Position numbers and translations under genes: made by a program. Shown piece by piece: positions 34,661 through 39,101 of a DNA stretch of 39,101 nucleotides. The DNA comes from CAYZQH01 sp050300015 (GTDB lineage Bacteria; Pseudomonadota; Gammaproteobacteria; Pseudomonadales; Cellvibrionaceae): NCBI GenBank assembly GCA_050300015.1, contig JBNKWZ010000033.1, positions 1 to 39,101 of the forward strand, given 5' to 3'. Position 1 is the stretch's first letter. Each line of letters starts with the position of its first letter. Below the pieces are notes generated by a model. The model had not been told where the DNA came from. It did no database searches and was given only the letters and a program-made list of their open reading frames with translations.

Positions 34661-34851
34661 TTATGTTCTCAGTGGTGGAAGCACTCGGTCAACGGAGGGC
34701 TTCTAAGGCTAAGTTCGAAGTTATATTCTTCATGTCTGATGGCTCGGCATGGTTATCCACGGGTTAGGGTGCTCAGCTTGTGTATCAAGCGCTTTGCGTC
34801 CAATAGCAATTCATTGTCTGCTCGCGCCGCAGCCAATGGTAAACTTCGACC

Positions 34852-35472
34852 CTAGGGCTTCATGCTCATCATTAAAAAGCCACTAAAAGCCGCGTTGCTA
34901 GGGGCTAGTTCGTCGTGTACAGCAGTCCTCATAGTGTGTATGGCTTCGCGATAGGCTGTATAAAAAGGCCAGTTCGGCGTTGGAGTGTAGTGGAGCCCTT
35001 CCAGTTGAAAGAACTCAATCACACCTTTGGCGGTGGTGGGTTTTACAAACACCTCGTCATTGGGCGCGTAATAGTTGGGAATAATGGTCACCAATGACCA
35101 TTTGGCCAGCTTGAAAGGTGCCAAGGCGCTGACCATGTGGTTAAGTCCACGCTCTTGGTTGCCATGTAGAAGGTCTTTAAGTCCACCGGTCAGTTGGTTC
35201 ACCGCTTTAGAGTCCATTGCGCGTACGGCATCGCGAAACTTAGGTTTTTCGAACAAAGATATCATGGAGGACCGGCTCACTGTCGCCACAATGTTCTCAA
35301 GCAGGGTGGTCGTATCGCGAAATGCCCTTTTGGCAAAAGCCTCTTGGGCGAAGTCAACCATCTTATCCATTTTATGCTTTTTGCCCAGCGCCACCATTTC
35401 TGGGTGCAAAAAACCTCCTGGGTACTGTTTTAAAAAGAAAGCTTCTGCGGCTTTCAACCTTTGAAGGTTCAT
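34852..35472 (-). CDS. Conserved hypothetical protein, about 206 residues
   Basis: I do not recognise a named family. The protein is soluble and mostly helical, with no signal peptide or membrane segment. Notable stretches are FFLKQYPGGFLHPEMVALGK, SRSSMISLFEKPKFRDAV, and the ending FSGFLMMSMKP. Coding quality looks good along the full length, and the frame has a normal ATG start with AGGACC just upstream. It follows the SOS-regulated yebG by about 110 bases on the same strand, so read-through from the yebG promoter is possible, though a 7-bp inverted repeat (35494-35515) lies between them. Confidence 0.65.
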   Translation of the reverse strand: MNLQRLKAAEAFFLKQYPGGFLHPEMVALGKKHKMDKMVDFAQEAFAKRAFRDTTTLLENIVATVSRSSMISLFEKPKFRDAVRAMDSKAVNQLTGGLKDLLHGNQERGLNHMVSALAPFKLAKWSLVTIIPNYYAPNDEVFVKPTTAKGVIEFFQLEGLHYTPTPNWPFYTAYREAIHTMRTAVHDELAPSNAAFSGFLMMSMKP

Positions 35473-35493
35473 AGTAGGGTCCTGTACATGTTT

Positions 35494-35515
35494 TGGGCCT
35501 TTAAGCGCAGGCCCA
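35494..35515. repeat. 7-bp inverted repeat between yebG and the next gene
   Basis: TGGGCCT (35494-35500) and AGGCCCA (35509-35515) with an eight-base loop. No T-run follows on the minus strand, so it may slow rather than end transcription. Confidence 0.4.
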
Positions 35516-35584
35516 GTACAATTTTATTTCACAAAAGCCCTGGCAATGCGTTTTGAATATTAAGGTGTCTCAACGGCATTTAGG

Positions 35585-35905
35585 CTATACCACCTTTTTA
35601 AGAGAGGGTTTTGGTTCACTGTTGGTCTCGGTGGCGGCTTTTACATCAGAGTTATCCGCATCAGAATTAATTGAAAGCAATACCTCGGGTTTGCCCTTGC
35701 AGGCTTTTACTAAGTTGTCACTATTTTTAGCCAGCAATAAACCAATGGCTTCGGCGTCTTGCTCATTAATATGGGTAAGGTTGGTTTCAATCAGTTGCAT
35801 AATGCTTTCAGCCAATTCCAGCATTTTGTCGTGTGCATCTGCCAATTTTTTATCGTTAAACATACTGCCGTCCCGGTCACATTTCCAAACAGCTATTACA
35901 GCCAT
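35585..35905 (-). CDS. yebG: YebG-family SOS-induced protein
   Basis: The 106-residue protein begins MAVIAVWKCDRDGSMFNDKK and continues LADAHDKMLELAE, the N-terminal pattern of YebG (MAV...V..R.G...F..KKEADA.DKMLDLA). YebG is a small DNA-damage-induced protein of unclear molecular role. The C-terminal half is acidic and divergent. A perfect LexA box precedes it and GAGGTG is five bases before the ATG, so SOS control is well supported. Confidence 0.85.
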   Translation of the reverse strand: MAVIAVWKCDRDGSMFNDKKLADAHDKMLELAESIMQLIETNLTHINEQDAEAIGLLLAKNSDNLVKACKGKPEVLLSINSDADNSDVKAATETNSEPKPSLKKVV

Positions 35906-35935
35906 AGGTCACCTCAATTGGTTGTCGGATTAAAG

Positions 35936-35951
35936 CTGTATAAATGTACAG
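35936..35951 (-). promoter_or_regulatory. LexA box (SOS operator) for yebG
   Basis: CTGTATAAATGTACAG matches the gammaproteobacterial LexA consensus CTGT-N8-ACAG exactly. It starts 31 bases before the yebG ATG and overlaps the likely -10 box. Confidence 0.9.
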
Positions 35952-35971
35952 TATTGCGCAATAACATTCAA
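35943..35971 (-). promoter_or_regulatory. Probable sigma-70 promoter of yebG
   Basis: On the minus strand TTGAAT (35966-35971) and TACATT (35943-35948) are 17 bases apart. Each matches four of six consensus bases. The -10 lies inside the LexA box, which explains repression. Confidence 0.5.
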
Positions 35972-36152
35972 GCGTGTTTTTTTGTTAGATAGTCGTTTCA
36001 GGGGCGAAAGGACAAGTAAAAAAGCCCAAGGTGCTTACCATTTTCGTAGAGGCTGCCTTAAAAATGATCATTTTCGCACAAGCTGCGTTCTCGCGTCTCT
36101 CGAATACACATTAACACCCGTAAACTACGCTTTTCGAGGCGCCCGGGCCTTG

Positions 36153-36188
36153 CTATTAACTCGGCAATCTTTTGTGCCGGGTTAATAG
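36153..36188. repeat. Palindromic GCCGGGTTAATAG repeat, full hairpin copy
   Basis: CTATTAACTCGGCA (36153-36166) and TGCCGGGTTAATAG (36175-36188) form a 14-bp stem with one mismatch around an eight-base loop. The right arm contains the 13-mer also found at 16903 and 20137. It lies just beyond the kefC-like terminator. Confidence 0.8.
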
Positions 36189-36190
36189 TA

Positions 36191-36213
36191 CAAAAAATCT
36201 CAATTTTTGAGAT
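36191..36213 (-). terminator. Terminator after the KefC-like gene
   Basis: ATCTCAA (36197-36203) and TTGAGAT (36207-36213) form a 7-bp stem with a three-base loop, followed by six T on the minus strand, 30 bases after the stop. Confidence 0.8.
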
Positions 36214-36242
36214 GGCTTTTGGTTTGAGCTTTGACCCGGAGC

Positions 36243-38042
36243 TTAGTCCTGAGCGCTTTGTGGTTCGGCATGTTGGGCTTTAAACTTTGGGTTGTCTTGC
36301 TGGAATAAGCTTTGTAACTCTTGGCGGCCCTCGGCGGCGATGGTAATCAACTTTTCCATGTCATCTTGATGATGCGAGGCGCGGTGAATGAGTTGTTCGT
36401 CATGGCGCCGGAAGATGTCTACCATCTCCTTCGCGGCGCCGTCGGTGACACCTAGTGCATGCAATGTGGCCTGTGCAGCCATAAGTCCGCTTTCAAAGGT
36501 TTCCCTCACCACGGCTTGCACACCACGCCGCTGCAATTGATAGGTGTGCGCACGGTTACGTGCGCGGGCAATAATGGTGAGTTTGGGAAAGTGCTTTTTC
36601 GCGCAATCCACAATACGGTTGGCATCTTCCATATTGTCAACGGCCACCACCAAGATGCGCGCTGTTTCGATCCCAGCGGCCTCGAGCAAATCTAACCGAG
36701 TGGCATCGCCAAAATAAATTTTGTTGCCAAACTGTTTGAGAAAATCCACATGTTTGGCGTCTTTGTCCAGCGCCGTAAAATGCAGTTTATTGGCTGCCAA
36801 AATTCGGCCAATAATTTGACCAAAACGGCCAAAGCCTGCAATCACCACCTCGCTGGTGGTGTCCATTTCCCTATCATAGTCGCGTTGGGCTTGTTGTGGC
36901 GGTTTGGCCATTAATTTAAACAGTATCACCAAGGGTGAAGTCAGCGCCATGGAGATTCCCACCACCAAAATTACTTGGTTGGCGGTGCTGGTGGGCAGCA
37001 GGTTTAGGCTCAAGGCTTTGTTCATCACGACAAAGGCAAATTCACCGCCTTGGGACAGCATTAAACCCAGCAGCCAGCCATCGCGCCAAGGCGAGCCGGA
37101 AAGCCTGACCAGCAGGGCAATGACCAGGGCTTTTACTGCCATTAGGCTTAAAGCCAGTAGTAAAATTTGAATGGGGTGTTCCAGCAGTAGTGCAAGGTCG
37201 AGGCTCATGCCCACGGCAATAAAAAATAAACCCAATAGCAGCCCTTTGAAGGGTTCTACGTCAGCTTCCAATTGATGCCTAAAGCTGGAATTTGCAAGGA
37301 TAATACCTGCCAAAAAAGCACCCATACCCATGGTCAGGCCGGAGGCCTGCATTAAATAGGCAGTACCCAGTACAATGAGTAACGCAGAAGCTGTCAGCAA
37401 CTCCCGCGTACCGCTTTCAGCCACCAATCGCAACGCGGGGTTTAATCCGTATTTGCCGATGACCAGTACGGCCATCACCGCCGCGGGGCCTTGCCACCAG
37501 GGCGTGGGGTGAGCGGATTCCACTGCAGGCGCAATAAAGCTCACCAGTAATAAAATGGGGATAACGGCCATGTCTTGTAGAAGAAGGATTGAAAACCCTT
37601 GGCGTCCAAGGGGTGAGCCAAGAATACCCTGTTCATGCATCAGCTGAACGGCAAATGCCGTCGATGACAGTGCCAATGTCAGTCCTATCATTAATGCAAC
37701 AGTGGGTGTGACTTGTAAGAAATGGTAGATCGGTAATGCAATAAGCGCGGCACATCCAATGAGCTGGCCACCACCGGCCACACCAATTTGACGTTTCATG
37801 TTCCAAATTTTTTCAGGGTTGAGCTCGAGCCCAATAACAAACAGCATCATCACTACGCCAAACTCGGCAAAGTGCAATGCGTGCTCAGGGTCATGCACCA
37901 ATTGCAGTACTTGCGGGCCAATCAAAGCTCCAGCAAATAGATACCCGAGTATGGCGCCCAGCCCCAGTTTTTTAAACAAGGGTACGGCGACAATCGCGGC
38001 GATCAGATAAAAAATCACGTTTTGCAGTAGTGAGTGGTCCAT
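36243..38042 (-). CDS. KefB/KefC-type CPA2 cation:proton antiporter with RCK domain
   Basis: ATG 38042 has AGG seven bases upstream and gives MDHSLLQNVIFYLIAAIVAV, the usual family start; the frame to 38117 is an extension. The 599-residue protein has about 12 membrane segments (residues ~1-385) with HQLEADVEPFKG, the equivalent of the KefC H-A-L-E-S-D-I-E regulatory loop. A TrkA-N/RCK nucleotide-binding domain follows (VVIAGFGRFGQIIGRILA, GxGxxG type; then YFGDATRLDLLEAAG). It exports K+ in exchange for H+, in the known family under control of glutathione adducts. No KefF/KefG partner gene is adjacent. Confidence 0.92.
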   Translation of the reverse strand: MDHSLLQNVIFYLIAAIVAVPLFKKLGLGAILGYLFAGALIGPQVLQLVHDPEHALHFAEFGVVMMLFVIGLELNPEKIWNMKRQIGVAGGGQLIGCAALIALPIYHFLQVTPTVALMIGLTLALSSTAFAVQLMHEQGILGSPLGRQGFSILLLQDMAVIPILLLVSFIAPAVESAHPTPWWQGPAAVMAVLVIGKYGLNPALRLVAESGTRELLTASALLIVLGTAYLMQASGLTMGMGAFLAGIILANSSFRHQLEADVEPFKGLLLGLFFIAVGMSLDLALLLEHPIQILLLALSLMAVKALVIALLVRLSGSPWRDGWLLGLMLSQGGEFAFVVMNKALSLNLLPTSTANQVILVVGISMALTSPLVILFKLMAKPPQQAQRDYDREMDTTSEVVIAGFGRFGQIIGRILAANKLHFTALDKDAKHVDFLKQFGNKIYFGDATRLDLLEAAGIETARILVVAVDNMEDANRIVDCAKKHFPKLTIIARARNRAHTYQLQRRGVQAVVRETFESGLMAAQATLHALGVTDGAAKEMVDIFRRHDEQLIHRASHHQDDMEKLITIAAEGRQELQSLFQQDNPKFKAQHAEPQSAQD

Positions 38043-38183
38043 AGAGTTGCCTGATGCACGATACAGATGTGGATGCTCGCTTGCCGGGCGACCATTGCGA
38101 AGAATCGCAACCGCCATAGACTACCAGAAACAGAAGCCTGTTATAGGGGTATTCAAGCCACTGAGGTTGAATCAGAGGTTCCC

Positions 38184-38327
38184 TTAGGCTTGAGGGTTCT
38201 TTGTGGGCTCAGGGGGTGTGTTGCTGCCGCAAGCCGACAGCAGTGTAGCGATGGCCGGTGTTAAGAAGCCTACCCGATGAAGTTTTGATGGGCTGGATGC
38301 GCTCGTGTATCTGTGTGGTGTCAGCAT
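38184..38327 (-). CDS. Small lipoprotein, 47 residues
   Basis: On the minus strand an ATG at 38327 opens a frame ending TAA at 38184: MLTPHRYTSASSPSKLHRVG, then FLTPAIATLLSAC followed by GSNTPPEPTKNPQA. The lipobox LSAC and the short Pro-rich mature part resemble small outer-membrane lipoproteins such as LptM (YifL), but the n-region is long and the hydrophobic stretch short. It lies 140 bases upstream of the KefC-like gene on the same strand. Confidence 0.45.
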   Translation of the reverse strand: MLTPHRYTSASSPSKLHRVGFLTPAIATLLSACGSNTPPEPTKNPQA

Positions 38328-38487
38328 TAATCGTGTCCTTCAATCAATGGCGGTATGTCCTAGCCTGCTGTTGCATAAGAGGGCAGCCCTCAAGCGTGGC
38401 CGGTGAGGTCATGCTACTGAGGCGATCGTTGGATACCGTTTTCCGTTCACAAATTAATAATGCAAATCTCGTTGTTAGATGGGAGGG

Positions 38488-38778
38488 TCAGTGCCTTTTG
38501 GTGCCCCAAATTTTGGCCACAGCTCGGTCGCTGCCCAGCAACCCTACAATCAAGGCGGTGGCTCCCACGGCGAAAAACACAATGATGGGAATTAGGTACC
38601 CTAGATCACGGATGCCGCGGGACAGTGCTACAGAAGCAATAGAAAGCAAAGTAAACATGGTGCCAATGGCAATCAGAATTTTACGGTTAATGGGTTTGTG
38701 GCCATAGGGCTCGTCACCTGCTTCAAAGGGCCGCAAGATGGGCCAGAACAACTTGATCAGTCGCGCTTTCATGTTCAT
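38488..38778 (-). CDS. Small inner-membrane protein with two predicted membrane segments
   Basis: The 96-residue protein has a charged N-terminus (LIKLFWPILRPFEAGDEPYG) and two hydrophobic segments (about 35-52 ILIAIGTMFTLLSIASVA and about 62-82 LIPIIVFFAVGATALIVGLL). I do not recognise a family. GGA lies five bases before the ATG. It is upstream of the small lipoprotein and the KefC-like gene on the same strand, but gaps of 160 and 140 bases argue against a tight operon. Confidence 0.6.
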   Translation of the reverse strand: MNMKARLIKLFWPILRPFEAGDEPYGHKPINRKILIAIGTMFTLLSIASVALSRGIRDLGYLIPIIVFFAVGATALIVGLLGSDRAVAKIWGTKRH

Positions 38779-39016
38779 TTGTATCCAATAGCGATTTGTG
38801 AGTAAGGTTTGGGCTGAATGAGCGCAAGCTTACGTAAATCAACCGACAGTTGCCAGTCGAGTAGCGCACTCTTGAGCAAGAAATTAGTCCCACCATTGAT
38901 AGGTTGCGTATGATGAAATTCAAACCTTGCGTGCAAAAACGCCAGAAAGATGTCGCGCGATACTTACTACCTAAGCCGCAGCGAAGGATACATTGGGTTC
39001 TCGAAAAAACGATCGT
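38779..39016. other. Intergenic region at the right end
   Basis: I see no supported gene or RNA here. A minus-strand frame (38723-38923) overlaps the membrane-protein gene in another frame and has no recognisable features. Confidence 0.4.
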
Positions 39017-39101
39017 ATGAGTGCTTTATTTGATTTGATTAATTCCAAATCATTTCGAGCTCGATCCTTTAATGACTCACCTTTCTTTAGTGGCTTTTTT
39101 G
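39017..39101 (+). CDS. Possible start of an unidentified gene (cut by window end)
   Basis: ATG 39017 opens MSALFDLINSKSFRARSFND and stays open to the window end; the frame is also open back to 38975. No Shine-Dalgarno site is seen and nothing can be said about function. Confidence 0.2.
   Translation, partial: MSALFDLINSKSFRARSFNDSPFFSGFF

Noticed and set aside
34577..34855. 92-residue plus-strand frame
   Set aside because: Cys- and Ser-rich translation without recognisable features, a GC hairpin inside it, and overlap with the end of the minus-strand gene.
38258..38707. 149-residue plus-strand frame
   Set aside because: It lies opposite the membrane-protein gene and the small lipoprotein, which both have better start signals and protein features.
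1..39101. CRISPR array
   Set aside because: The only dense repeats are serine codon runs and scattered intergenic palindromes; no regularly spaced repeat-spacer structure.
1..39101. tRNA or rRNA genes
   Set aside because: No cloverleaf with a T-loop GTTCGANTC-like element or rRNA-conserved segment was seen in the gaps.

Overview
The window looks like chromosomal DNA of a polysaccharide-degrading gammaproteobacterium of the Cellvibrionaceae type (Cellvibrio, Saccharophagus, Teredinibacter and relatives). The basis is four secreted or lipid-anchored hydrolases with long poly-serine linkers (GH43, two CE6/SASA esterases, GH5), a GH3 with a PA14 insert, many large cell-envelope lipoproteins, and housekeeping genes of gammaproteobacterial type (YebG with a LexA box, a KefC-like antiporter, a DUF5062-like protein). 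No genus can be fixed from sequence alone.

Layout. (1) 1-1700: a decayed accessory scrap: the end of an IS5-type transposase, a UvrD-like helicase C-terminus cut by it, an orphan ORF, a restriction-nuclease-like pseudogene with an in-frame TGA, and a RAYT-type transposase tail. (2) 1674-7506 (minus): a tight three-gene operon: TonB-dependent receptor, YfiR-family periplasmic protein, and a membrane GGDEF/EAL protein with periplasmic sensor, HAMP, GAF and PAS domains. (3) 7879-10131: another transposase remnant, a Fic AMPylase-like gene, and about 800 bases of non-coding DNA rich in hairpins. (4) 10132-16134: a secreted cyclophilin with a GlyGly-CTERM-like tail, a very large lipoprotein fusing ThuA, sorbosone-dehydrogenase-like, beta-trefoil-like and di-haem TIGR03806-like parts, and two LVIVD-repeat lipoproteins facing it. 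(5) 17120-32931: a hemicellulose cluster: GH43, CE6/SASA esterase, GH3, GH5 lipoprotein and a second CE6/SASA esterase, with a DUF1552 / DUF1592-type cytochrome pair in the middle. (6) 32996-39101: a lytic-transglycosylase-like protein, small conserved genes, SOS-regulated yebG, a KefC-like antiporter and small membrane or lipoproteins.

How it may work together (inference). GH43, the two esterases, GH3 and GH5 would debranch, deacetylate and cut a xylan- or xyloglucan-like hemicellulose. GH43 and both esterases carry one common tail: a Cys/Asp mini-module, a malectin-like domain, a poly-Ser linker, a short hydrophobic helix and an Arg-rich end. This suggests a shared sorting or display route. 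Interleaved c-haem proteins (the TIGR03806-like part and the DUF1592-type protein) and a sorbosone-dehydrogenase-like propeller raise the possibility of an envelope redox module serving the same polysaccharide programme. Two intergenic palindromes of LacI-operator form lie near the esterase genes.

Non-coding structure of note: an intergenic repeat family with core GCCGGGTTAATAG (three exact copies, one inside a 14-bp hairpin), a roughly 60-base direct repeat on either side of a spacer upstream of the GH43 terminator, a potential H-type pseudoknot near 9947-9980, and several clear rho-independent terminators.
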